This document shows, one piece after another, positions 23,392-33,733 of a stretch of 64,000 nt of DNA. A program made the translations under genes and the position numbers. The stretch spans positions 868,001 through 932,000 of the forward strand of contig RSEF01000014.1 in assembly GCA_003993805.1 (NCBI GenBank), in the 5' to 3' direction. A model generated the notes under the pieces. The model saw only the letters and a list, made by a program, of their open reading frames with translations. It had not been told where the DNA came from and did no database searches. Numbering within the stretch: the stretch's first letter is position 1; each line of letters begins with the position of its first letter. The stretch comes from Himantopus leucocephalus. Its lineage: Eukaryota > Chordata > Aves > Charadriiformes > Recurvirostridae.

Positions 23392-24649
23392 CCAGGGATC
23401 ATCTGGGGTGGATAAAACACAGTGCTCCCAGTACCTCCAGGGGCTTTAGTGGTCAGTGAGCCTTAATGGGTGACTGCAGGAGCTCTGCTGCAGCTGGGGC
23501 CCTGCAGAGGGGCAGATCGCACAGGTGGTGCCTATGAAGCCTTATTAGCTGTGGGGAGGAGAGGAGGAGGTGCTAACGAGGGTTGTGCTCTCTCCTGTGT
23601 CATAGCCACTCTGAGGGGCAAGGAGCAAAGCTGCTCCTGGAGAAAAGGGGAGAGCTCTGCTCCTGAGGTTTGGTTGTTCAGCTCCATCCTTGGAAGCGCA
23701 CCAGCGGAGGCTGAGACTGGTGGGGTGAGTGACTTGGGGGCTGCTGTGGCAAAAGCTTTATGTTGGGGAAAAGAGGAGTCAGAGAAGTTGGAGGTGGGCC
23801 TGATGGTGAGCTGGGAAGGGAAGGGGCCTGCTGCTCTCTGCTTGCTTGTCTGATGGTTACCATGAGAAGGAATGGTCTGGCTGGGCAGCCCGATGCAAGA
23901 CAGCTTGGGAAAGCTTTGTTCCTTTTGGTTCCCTTCTGATGATGAACTTGGCTTTCTGGAAGACTGGAGTCTCGTTTTGTTTTTTTTTGCAGCTGGAAGA
24001 TGACTTGCTTCCTTGCATGAGCTTATTTTCAGGTGCAGTTCAGTGCTGGCCTCAGGGTGGCTCAGCTCTGCGGGTGCTGAGGAGTGACCAGGTAGTGGGG
24101 CTCAGGATGCTCCAGTCCTGATGTTAGCGGTTGCAGCTTTAGTGATGCCCAACTGTATAGGTCAGCAGTTCCCCCCTTCCCGGCAGTGCATTGCCGTGGC
24201 CCTTTTGTTACCAGTGGCTTTTCTCCCTTCAGGCTTTCATGATGAGAAACTTGAACCATGGCGGCATGTGGGTGTGAAAGGGAAAGTGGTACAGCATGGG
24301 TTTGGGGGAAGGGTGTGGAGGAGGGTTGCAATCCTTTGTGCTGTTCTGAGCAAAAAGAAAGCCAAGGAGAAAAGGATCTTTCTTTTTTTTTTATGATGCA
24401 GATAATGCATTTTCTTCCAGTTGGTGTTGATGTATTTCATACATTTGTCTTGGCCAAAACAGCTTTAATAATAGATGTGGGGAGAAAGCACTGACTGAAG
24501 GTTGCTCTGCTTGTATAAAACTGTTGCTGAATGTTCAATGATGATACAGCCTCTTGGTATCATTTAAATATTACTGCCTATGGTTATAGGAAATTTATCA
24601 CATTTAAATTCCTGTCTGTCATCACTGATGTATCATCTGGCTCCTGGGT
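23392..24649. other. GC-richer non-coding stretch
   Basis: G-rich, CTGCTG/GGGG-containing sequence, particularly 23460-23860, where a 127-codon plus frame (23470-23853) is open mainly because of the base bias. No domain, splice pattern or CpG island was recognised. Confidence 0.45.
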
Positions 24650-24770
24650 GTGTACAAGCGATGGGTTCGGGGGAAAGCAGCACCCGCTGTCTCCGCTCGC
24701 CCTCGGTGCAAACCCATAACCCCACGGGAAGAGCGCTCCTCGGGGCTGCAGCGGTAAAACAGGAGGCAGG
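24650..24770. other. Small CpG cluster
   Basis: About nine CpG dinucleotides occur in 120 bases, against a CpG-poor background. Overlapping open frames on both strands (24580-24831, 24622-24864) reflect the GC content. It is too short for a classical CpG island and no transcription start is evident. It directly precedes the old repeat-like block at 24806. Confidence 0.45.
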
Positions 24771-24805
24771 TGGAGGTGCCATGCTCTGGATGAGACCTGT
24801 GGTGG

Positions 24806-24960
24806 GCTCCTCTGCTATTTGCACTCATTAAGTATCCCGTGGCACTTGGCAGCACTAGGGCCATTAACCCTGATGTCCTGGCGAAACTCCAGCCTGCCTA
24901 ATTACATTCTGCCCATGAAGCTGTATATTCCCAATGAAGATTCAGGTGTGGAAATTATTC
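24806..24960 (+). mobile_element. Probable ancient SINE/LINE tail fragment
   Basis: CTCATTAAGTATCCCGTGGC and the following ACTT, then ATTAACCCTGATGTCCTGGC, then CCTAATTACATTCTGCCC, follow the order of a 3' motif I recall from ancient vertebrate retroposons ('cattaaagatcccatggcac ... taaccccggtgtcctggccaa ...'). I cannot name the family with certainty. Preservation of several long blocks for such an old type of element would fit exaptation. It could instead be an ordinary conserved non-coding element. Confidence 0.4.
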
Positions 24961-27900
24961 TTCTCTTCCTCTCCTAAACAGTGTTATACAAAGGGTGGGT
25001 TAGTGCTGAAGATGAAACCTGTTTTATTCAGAAACCTAAATTTGGGTTTAGGGACGTAACAGAAAATGGAGCCTTCAAAGCAATGCCCAGACTCCTGAGC
25101 AGACCCAGGCACAGAATGTGGTTCTTTCTCTCTTCTGCAAATTTTTCACATTCCTTTATTAATAACGAACCTCCTAAAATCTGTTTAAGCTCATTACTTG
25201 CAGCAAACAAAAATACTTCACACAAAAAGGAAACAGATGGTCTTGAATGTTGAAGATCTGTTTGAGATGTATTTTCAACCCACTGTCTGGAACTTGTCTC
25301 GAGTTGTAAAGGAATCGAAGTTTAATTACAAGCTCTGCAACATGAATGTTGTATAACTAGGGAATTCTCGCGTGTTGGCCTCTTTGCATATCAACATAAC
25401 GAATTATCTTGTGGTCTCCATATCCTCTCTAAAGGAAAATATTTATGCATTTGTTGGAAGGAAAAATAACTTTGGGGTTGGGGGCTTCCCCTCTGGGACT
25501 AAATTGTTCCTACACTGGAGTTGAGAAGTTTTGCTGTTAAGCTGGAGTAGACAAAAGACTTACTTTACCTAGGCTGACCTGGTGTCCTACCTATGGATGT
25601 GGTGCATGTGGATGGTTCCTGCTGACTTCACACTTACATTTCAGAGTGGAAGCTGGGTCATGGTGCAGAGCCTCAGACTGCAGCTATGCCCTGTGTGTAC
25701 AGTACTGTAGCCTGCAGTGCCTAAGTATTTCTCATTTCTCTGAATTTAAAGCTGTATTTGGGAAAGCACAGGCTTTAAGCAGAAGCAATGGTTATGTTTT
25801 TTTCCATGGGGGCACCTCAGGAGGTTAAGTTGATCTGTGTTACTCGGACTCCACAGTTCCTGCTGGCACATCATCTGGTTTTCATAGTCAGTGTCCTGCT
25901 TCCAGCTGAAACACAATATGGTGCTTTAAAAAAAAAAAAATCACACAGCTGCTGTCATGTAGATGTTGTGCTCTTAGATGACCCATGGACATGCTTCCTG
26001 TTGGGTAGATATGATCACCCAAAATGAATGAGTGGAGGAGGAAAACCTAAAGCCAGAGCTCATGCTAACCCCAAGCAGAGGAAGGGCTGCGTGTGGGCGC
26101 ACCAAGGACAGCATCTGCAAGGCACGTTAGCCCATTTCTTAGAATGGTTGTAATAATAATAAGTTGTCACCACATTATCTCGGTCAAAAGAGAGATAATG
26201 AATCTGACCGACTTTTTTCTGACATGCTTAAGGTTCATGAGCAATTGGTAGGTGGGATGAGTGAGTAATGATGCTGCTCCTTGCAGCCGGGTTGTTTAAT
26301 GCTTGTGCTGAGTTTGATGACTTGGGAGCTCTGATGCTTTTTCTGCCTGGTTGGATGCTGGGCATCTTCGTAGCGGGACAGCAGCACATGGTGAATAACA
26401 TGCATCTAGAACGAAGCTCTAAATGCATGATTTCAGGAATTACAGACTGTTGAATTTATATTTGCATAACATCAGCGAACACCAGACCAGTAATCAAACA
26501 CCTATAAATAAAAAAAGGCTGTTGAGTAAAGGGGTTTTAATTTAAAAATTAACGACTTACATGTAGGATTTTTATGTAATGTATTTTTGTAGAAATCTTA
26601 TTTTTGCCTCAAATCTAGGACTTGTTTTTTCTCACTTCCTACCCTTATCCTTTCACAGGAAGATTGGAATAGTTGTAAAAAGTGAGGGTTTATGGAGGAG
26701 GCATTCTCAGCTTCTTTCAAATAAAATTATGGAGAAAGAAAAGGTCAAGCAAGGTTTCACTTATCAGATTTTCAATCAGTTTTTCTCCTTTACCTTAACT
26801 TAAAAATAATGAAAAGTGAAAGGTATTTTTAAAAACAATCAAAATGAAAACTTCTGTTTCCTACAAAAAGTCATTCAGAATTTTCTCTCAAAAAATGGTG
26901 AGTGACAGGTTTCTAACCTTGAAGTTACTTGATGTTCCCCCCCTGCTTCCTTCACCCCCAAGTCCAGCCAGCTTTGGCATCATGTCCAAGTCTATCAGTG
27001 AGAAGATGTCTCAAGGTTACTCTCTTTAGCAGAAGAATGTTTCTGGATAACTTTTTTCTTTTTGGTTCCTGCTTGTTTGTTTTAGTTTGGGACATAGAAA
27101 TCTCTGTTATTGCAAAATAAGCTAACATATCCTGTTTTGTCCTCAAAGAAAAGAAAATCCAAACAAATTGGATAGTATTAAATGTTTGCCTAGCTGAGAC
27201 CCTGAACTGCTCTTGCATATCTGCCCATGGCCGTGCTTGGGGCTGGGGTCTGGCAGGTTCCTTGGTGCATCACTCCTGCTTATTGGGGCTCTGGCCTGGC
27301 TCTCTGCAAAGGCACCAGCATTACTCAAATGACTGGGGCTTTTTTGATGGGTGTGTGGTTTTTTTTGGTGTTCCCCCCCACCATGGACTGGCTTCACATT
27401 TTGGCTGTTTGAAAGTTTCTGATGATTCAGCCTCTGTGCCTGGCTGGGGGGATTAGGAAGCCTCTTGCATCCTTAGCCCATAAGCTGCTCCAGCTGCCCC
27501 CATACAGGGGTTGGTGGCATAACATTGTGGGGGGTTCAGCTGGAGCCCTCGGCGGGGTCTTTGGGGTTAGTGTGTGTTCCCTTTCCAGGGCTCAAAGGCA
27601 TTTTTCAGGGGTTTTGTTCTGAAAACCACACCTGATTTTATTATTCCATTCTCAGCAAGGGCACTCCTCTACACACACACTTCATAGCTCTAATAATGTT
27701 CCCCTCTATTAATTTTCAACTAAGCATAAAACATGACCTTAGGAGTAGCCTAAACTTCTCCTAACAGGAGCCACTGCTTGCCCTGCGAGCATACAAAGCA
27801 GCGGGACTGAGTCTTTGCCAGCCCACGGTGCAGCCCTGCTGTGGTGGCGTGGGTGCTGGAGGCTGCCCACAACGCTGCCTGGGAAGCCATGGGTGAGCGA

Positions 27901-28149
27901 GGGGAGCAGCTCCTCTCCCTCCATGTGCTCTTTGAGCCGTGGTGCCATAGGCAGGGTATTGCCTCTGGTTATTCTATCACACCTGCACGCATGTGTAATC
28001 CAGGGACAATCCTCACCTTTCTTTCTGGTTAGCGTGAAATCTGGTTTGTGCTTTAACCTTATTCTCAGTAATAGTCTTCCGTTGGGAGATACCTGTCAAG
28101 GAAACTCCAGGGACCAGACTCTGATTTTTGGCTGTAGAGGCTTTGATCC
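24961..28149. other. Non-coding, no feature seen
   Basis: No gene recognised. AT-rich patches near 25320-25460 (with an isolated TCTCGCGTG) and 26440-26600 contain homeodomain-like words. Small homopolymers lie near 25926 (A13) and 27359 (T8). A 150-codon plus frame at 27815-28267 has no domain. Confidence 0.45.
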
Positions 28150-28500
28150 TGCGTGCCACACTGTGCAGGCGAGCCTTGCCCAGCCTGCCAGCACGGGGTG
28201 CACAGCCTGCAGCCCTGCCTCCTCGCCAGAAACCCACCCAGTCACTCACCCAAATATTCTGTGCTGACTGTACACCTTGGCACAGTGCATGTGCTTTAAC
28301 CTGTGTGCTAAAGGTGACTCGCTATTTGAGCTGAGAGATAACAAGTACCTGTGAAAAACTTGCCATCTGTCTCCCCTGAGGAGGCTCAGTCTCCGTTTCG
28401 ATCCTGGAGCGTGAGCTGGGGGGGTCTGAGCCGCTGTCGGGTGCCTGCCCAGGCAAATAAAGCCACTGGAGACGGTGTGTTGGCATCAGAGTTTCTTTGA
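28150..28500 (+). other. CpG-richer patch ending in AAATAAA
   Basis: CpG dinucleotides recur through 28165-28475 (for example TTTCGATCC, GCCGCTGTCGGG, GAGACGGTG), and AAATAAA occurs at about 28456-28462 in GGCAAATAAAGCCACTGG. A GC-rich block followed by a polyadenylation hexamer and a GTGTGTTGG-like GU-rich segment resembles a transcript 3' end or the U3-R part of an LTR. No LTR boundaries, target-site duplication or coding part was found, so neither is claimed. Confidence 0.3.
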
Positions 28501-30494
28501 GTTAAATCAGGCTTGACAGTGTAAAACGATACCATCATCTGATGTCTAGTTTTCAGCTTGGCTATTTCTTCATCAGAGAATTTTTTTGGTAAGAAAGGAA
28601 TAAACTAGAAATCCTTCTAATTTGTTTCAGCAGAGTTTAAAAGTGGTGTTTGGTTTTTTTAAACTTAGCGCAAAATTTACAGGAATAAGTTGATAGGAAT
28701 AAAACTTACCTACAATGTTTTCGTTCACTGGGAACACCTTCCTCCTTTTAACAACTTCCCTCTGGTCTCTGTGGATGCTATGGCCCACGTGGGATCCTTC
28801 CAGGGCAATGCTCAGCGTGTCAGCCCGTAATGTGCTCTGGGTGTTTGTTCTGCTGCATTATAAAGGACCAGCTCATCGCTTCAGGCCTGCAGCGTGGGCA
28901 GTTGATACCGGTGATCTTGGGTGCCTTGATACTGTGATGCTGTGGACACTTAATTCGGATAAGGTGTATCCCACAATGTGTGCTAGTGGGCTCAATATCT
29001 TGTGAAGGACCCATAGCAATCGTTACTCTTAGAGCGCAAGGCCCAAGTTCTATAGTGGGGACCAAAGACATCAGTACAATTCAGAAGGCGAGGGACGCAC
29101 TGGGGGCATTGGAATGCGCTCTCATGGGTGATGAATAGACTCCTTTATGCATTTTCTTCTCACTTGATCCCTTCCTTGCCACTCTGTCTGCAGCAAGAAT
29201 ATGGTATGTAATATATGTATATTCAGGATACTGATGGAAAATCAGATTTCTTTCAATGTGATATCAAGTAATGCTCCAAACCATGGCAAGAACTTTATGT
29301 TCAGTCACCTTTGAGATACTGTCTGTCAAAATCGGTTGTCTTTGGTCCCAGTGCTCATACTTTGTATGTGCATTGCTTTGTGTTACTGTGTATTTTGTTT
29401 TTGTCTGCCTTAGTCCTTACTCTGCCACCTTTATCCAGGAAGTGTTATCTTGCTTTGCAGGCAGTCCCAAGTTTCTGTATCAAGAATCCAAATGAAGTCT
29501 GTTTTCCTAAGTGCCCAGCTTTGCTGCAGGTGAGAGGGTCTCCTCCTCCTCCCCTCTATCTTTTGCTTTGAGCATGTTAATGAAATGTATGTGCAGTCTC
29601 AGTACTGCTGCAAATTCAGGCATCTGGTGTCACATCAGGAAGTGTCGGTGGCTGAACTGCAATAACATGTCCTCCCCATACCAAATGTTATGTCAGAAAT
29701 GCATCTCTTGTGGACTTGCTGCTGTTCCTTTCTGCTTGGTGGGGTATGCTCCCAGTCCTGCTGAAACCACTGCAGGAAGGAACGGTTGATCTCCAGTGGG
29801 TTTTGTAGTGTGAGGTTTGAAGGACGTTTTCCTCAAGGCATGAAGTTAAGCAATGCTTGCATTGCTGTAGACATACTAATGTTGTTACAGTTCTTAGCAA
29901 ACTGCAGTGTGAAGTCTCAGCCTAAGCAGCTTTTCAGCATTTTAAACAATTCTTGAATGTGATTTGTATTCTTCCAAAATACGGATTTTGCAGCTCCCCC
30001 TGCCATCAACATGTAATCTGAAAATCCACTTCAGACCTTCCCTGATGTAGATTAATACACTAGGAATGGCATTTTATGAAAATACAGAAAACTAACCAAC
30101 CAAATTTCTTAATTGCAAAAGATGACGAAGCTGCTTTATACAAAAGTCACCAGCCCCTTCCTGGTGGTATTTAGTCTTGAATTTGGACCTGGGATCTAAG
30201 ATCATACATTGCAGTTTCTCTACCGACCTTGTTGCAGACAGTCTTCCTGAACATACAGCTTATTGTTCTCCAGATGTAATTAGACCAAGTGTTATGACAG
30301 TTGGTAGGATTACAGCACTTTGATAAATGACTTGTTTCTTAGAAGGGAAGGTTTGTGAAAACAAGACCATTCATCTCATTTCTTACTCACTTCCTCTGTC
30401 CAATTTTTTTCTTGAAAATATGCATATGGAGTTAGATGTGTCCTCAAGGAGAGATTTGGGTCCCTCTGAGTGGCACCTTTGCCCTTGAGCATAT
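28501..30494. other. Non-coding, no feature seen
   Basis: Mixed DNA without named features. Open frames below 100 codons occur on both strands with no domains. Confidence 0.5.
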
Positions 30495-31160
30495 CAGCTA
30501 TTCACCAGAATATGGTGCTGTTTACAAACTTGGCAAGAGGGCTCTCGTCAGCTCCTGCAGGTCTCTGATAAAGATATTGAAGAGGACCGATCTTGGTACA
30601 GACTTCTGCAGTACCCTGCTGGCCACTGGCTTCCAGGTACTCATTAACTCCTACCCTCTGGAGCCCAACCATTCAACCCGTTTTTTACCCATATAATTGT
30701 CTCCTCCCCCTTCCAGACTCATACACCTGCAGTTGTATAAAAGACTGTGGGAGGTGGTGTTGAAAGTGTTGTGGAAGTTGAGTTAAATGATATCCACAGC
30801 TGTCCCCTCATCCACAGCTCCAGTTGTTCTCCCATAGCAGGCAATCAGACTGGGCAGACACAATTTGCCTTTGTTAATCCATGCTGACTGGTCCCTGGCT
30901 TTCTCCTCAAAGCCCAAGAGGACTCACTCCATGACTTTCCCACCAACCAAGGCAAAGCTGACTGTTCCCCAGACTGTCTTTTTGGCCTTTTTGGCAGATG
31001 GGTGCCATGCTTGCTTTTCTTCAGTCATTGGGGACCTCCCTGATCATGACCGTGTCTCAAAGATGACAAGAGTGGCCTTCTATAATACTGGTCCCTTCTC
31101 TTGGCACCCATAGGTGCAACTCATCTGGTCCTGTGAACTTGAAATCAACAGATGGGATGA
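30495..31160 (-). mobile_element. Decayed CR1 ORF2 reverse-transcriptase fragment
   Basis: CR1 is a non-LTR retrotransposon whose second open frame encodes endonuclease and reverse transcriptase. The reverse complement of 30559-30636 translates to VASRVLQKSVPRSVLFNIFI and then RDL, clearly related to the conserved RT block that in intact elements reads SGVPQGSVLGP followed by LFNIFINDL. Further blocks match the expected order on the minus strand: GTTTACAAACTTGGCAAGAG near 30519, GTTTTTTACCC near 30680, ATCCACAGCTGTCCCCTCAT near 30792, CCATGCTGACTGG near 30879, TCATTGGGGACCTCCCTG near 31025 and CTCATCTGGTCCTGTGAACT near 31119. Frameshifts, stops and small deletions break the frame, so it is a fossil fragment lacking both ends of the element. 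Edges are approximate; similarity may extend somewhat past 31160. Confidence 0.85.
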
Positions 31161-32046
31161 AAAATCTTTGATTTCTGGTCTTGTATCTGTTACTGAAGCT
31201 GCACTGTGGCGGTCAGATGGGCTTGGTGCCATGTCTCTTCCAGCCATCACAGTCACTGTGGTGAACCCAATAGACCTGTGCTGTGCATCAAGAGAATTCT
31301 AGTTTTGTCTCTTAGCTCAAATTAGCCTCCTTGCAGGAAGTTTTGATGACTACTTCTCGTTAGTTAATGTAGATCTTTCTGGCTGTGCTGAAGCTTCAGA
31401 GTGATTGCAAGGTTATTTGGAGATGCTGCTTTTCCGATCTGGTTGGAGCTAAGCATGAGGGTTTTCCTGTTAAGTTCTGCACACTAGACTTGATCATTTA
31501 TCTATTTTCTGAGTAATATGTGTGTCAGAGCTCAAGACAGTAGCTTCTAGAGGCTTGAACAATGGTGACTATCCGTTCTACTTTACAGCGTATTTTTTTT
31601 ATCTGAAATTGGGTTTTAGGCTTTCCTCTGTTGAGCTGTGTGACTGATCTTAAAAGCTTCTTGATATATTACCCAGGCCTATTAGATTCTGCTAGACCTC
31701 TCCATCACCAAGAATTGATTTCCCCCTCTTCCCCCCTTAATGCTTGAACTCAGAAGGCCCTTAGGGCTTCTGGCTTAATTAAAAATTAAATTTACAGATC
31801 ATTTCTCAAATCATCCCTTAAGCAGCCAGTAATAATGATCACCTTTGAGTGGTGTGTGTCACTGTCATTTTAATGTGCTGTGTTGTAAATAGTAATGTGT
31901 CCCCTCCGTGAACCCTGTGTCGAGCAAGCTACCCTGTGCTGCTTTCTGTTTGTTTATGTGTATAATACAAAAATCAGTGTGTTTTGAGTCCTGGGGGTCT
32001 ATACCATACTCCATCTTCAGTCTGGCTGAACATGCTGCTTAGACTC
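31161..32046. other. Non-coding, AT-rich patch near 31.8 kb
   Basis: The first 100 bases may be further eroded CR1. Around 31770-31890 there is a TTAATTAAAAATTAAATTTA stretch followed by AATAATGATCACC, an AT-rich block with homeodomain-type words. No gene was recognised. Confidence 0.45.
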
Positions 32047-32084
32047 CTTCATGTCACTTCTTTCTTCATGTCACTTCTTTCTTC
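32047..32084. repeat. 17-bp tandem duplication
   Basis: CTTCATGTCACTTCTTT occurs exactly twice in tandem (32047-32063 and 32064-32080), followed by the first four bases of a third copy. It lies within a 142-codon plus frame (31984-32412) that shows no domain and is probably chance. Confidence 0.9.
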
Positions 32085-32836
32085 TTGCCATAGAGAAGGA
32101 AGGAGTAAATTGTCCTGCATTTATGAACACTTCTGTTTTGCAAACTGTTTTCATCTCACCCAATTGTTTCCCCTACAATTTGAAGATTTTTTTTTTCTCC
32201 TCACTAGGATCTTCAGTTTCTTAAAGGCCCTTTCCTCCCAGTTGAAAGGAAACTCGCGTTATGTGAGGGGAATAGGAAAAGTTGCCAATCCAAACTGGTA
32301 CAAAAGGTTCTTGCTGTGGTGCTTCGCAGTAAATACATCTCTGAGAGTCTGTGAGGTACTTCAGTGTTACAGGTGGCAGAGTTCATTGCAAATGGATCAT
32401 CCAACAAACTGAGCCCTCTCTTATGAGAGCTCTCTATAAGCCAATCCACTTATGGCTTTGTGTGTACGCTTTTTTTATTGCATGATTTGCCTGATCTTAT
32501 TTAATCTGTGATGAATCTGTGAAGAGTTTTCTCTGAGTATTTGCTATTCATGCTATGCAATTGATTGCATAAAGCATTTGCTACATCTGCCTTTTTTGTT
32601 GTTTTGTGGGTTGTGTGTATGTTTTGAAATAGAGAATGAACATTAATGAATGGTGGACTTTTGCTGATGCACAAGTCTCTGTCCCCATGCGATGTAGGTA
32701 TTTGTATGAAGCCACTTTCAAGCATTTGAGCGATAGCGCATAGGTGATTGCTTCTCTGCTGAGTGTTGATCTGTAGACTTGTACGAATGAGGCGCCTATC
32801 TCCATGTTTGCTTTCTCATCAGGTAGGTGTTTCTTC
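32085..32836. other. Non-coding, no feature seen
   Basis: Ordinary AT-rich DNA. No gene, RNA or named repeat was recognised. Confidence 0.5.
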
Positions 32837-32962
32837 CCTTTGTATATTTGATTGTCCTCTCAAGTCCGTATTGCATTTATTTTTATTTCCTTTCTGTATC
32901 CTTTGTATATTTGATTGTCCTCTCAAGTCCATATTGCATTTATTTTTATTTCCTTTCTGTAT
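32837..32962. repeat. 63-bp tandem duplication, near-identical copies
   Basis: Two abutting 63-bp copies (32837-32899 and 32900-32962) differ at one position, G at 32868 versus A at 32931 (CAAGTCCGTATT versus CAAGTCCATATT). The near identity implies a recent event or recent homogenisation. Because 63 is a multiple of three, open frames on both strands show a repeated 21-residue peptide, which is a by-product and not evidence of coding. Confidence 0.95.
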
Positions 32963-33716
32963 CCTTTTTCTCCAGCATTCTAAAAGGCACTTAATACTTG
33001 AATTTACTCTAACTTTCGAGTTAAACGTGGTCTTACTTAACCTGACCTGAGTAGTTCTTTGTGAAGCCAGAAAAGGCTTGTGCTTGTTTCTTGATTTAGC
33101 CAGCTCAACCATTTTTTCATTGTTCCTCACAAGCATTTTAGGAAGCTGTCTGTGCTATGTCGCACCGTTTGAGCTGGCATCGGTGGACCTGTGTCCAACA
33201 GCCTCAGCTGCACTGGTTAGAGCTGCGTTGTGTTGCTCTGATCTGTGGCTCAAACGTGCTGCTCTCTTCCCTCTCCAGGCACCCTTCTGTTCTATTTCCA
33301 GATATATTTTTATTCATTAAACTCCTAAGAGAGAGGCTGATCAGAAGACAGTCCTAGGGAGGATTTGGCCTAGAGATGCTTTGCCAGATCCTCTGCACTC
33401 AAGGTTGAATGTTGATGGGGATGAGCATTTAACAGCTCTGTAAGTGGTCTCTGAGCTGAAGCCCTGCAGGGATGGTGGAGAACAGGCTCAGGAAGAAAAA
33501 AACCCCACCCTTTGAAGCCCTTTTTACCAGAGTAGTACGTAGTTTAATAGTTGTTTGAACTACTCCAATGAAAGCCCCTTGCACTCTAAGAAACATCACT
33601 AGAGAAAAACGTTAGCCCCAGCTGAGTTACCAAATCATTAACCTCAGCTACTGAAGTGACAGTGCCTGCTTGTGCCTGTGTGAAATAGCTGTTCAACTGG
33701 TGGCATCAAAGGAGTG
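32963..33716. other. Non-coding, no feature seen
   Basis: No gene or repeat family recognised; open frames up to 80 codons only. Confidence 0.5.
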
Positions 33717-33733
33717 GNGGGGGGGGGGGGGGG
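33717..33733 (+). repeat. Poly-G tract with unresolved base
   Basis: A run of G interrupted by an N at 33718 and continuing to 33733. Such tracts can form G-quadruplexes and are hard to sequence, which explains the N. The true length is uncertain. Confidence 0.9.

Noticed and set aside
23470..23853. 127-codon Gly/Ala/Glu-rich frame
   Set aside because: Explained by G-rich base bias; a minus frame is open over part of the same DNA.
27815..28267. 150-codon plus frame
   Set aside because: Lies in GC-richer DNA with open frames on both strands and no recognised motif.
31984..32412. 142-codon plus frame
   Set aside because: Phe/Leu/Ser-rich without a domain, crossing a 17-bp tandem duplication; most likely chance.
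32763..33050. 95-codon plus frame with a repeated hydrophobic peptide
   Set aside because: The peptide repeat is the direct result of the 63-bp tandem duplication, whose length is a multiple of three. The opposite strand is open as well, and no domain is present.
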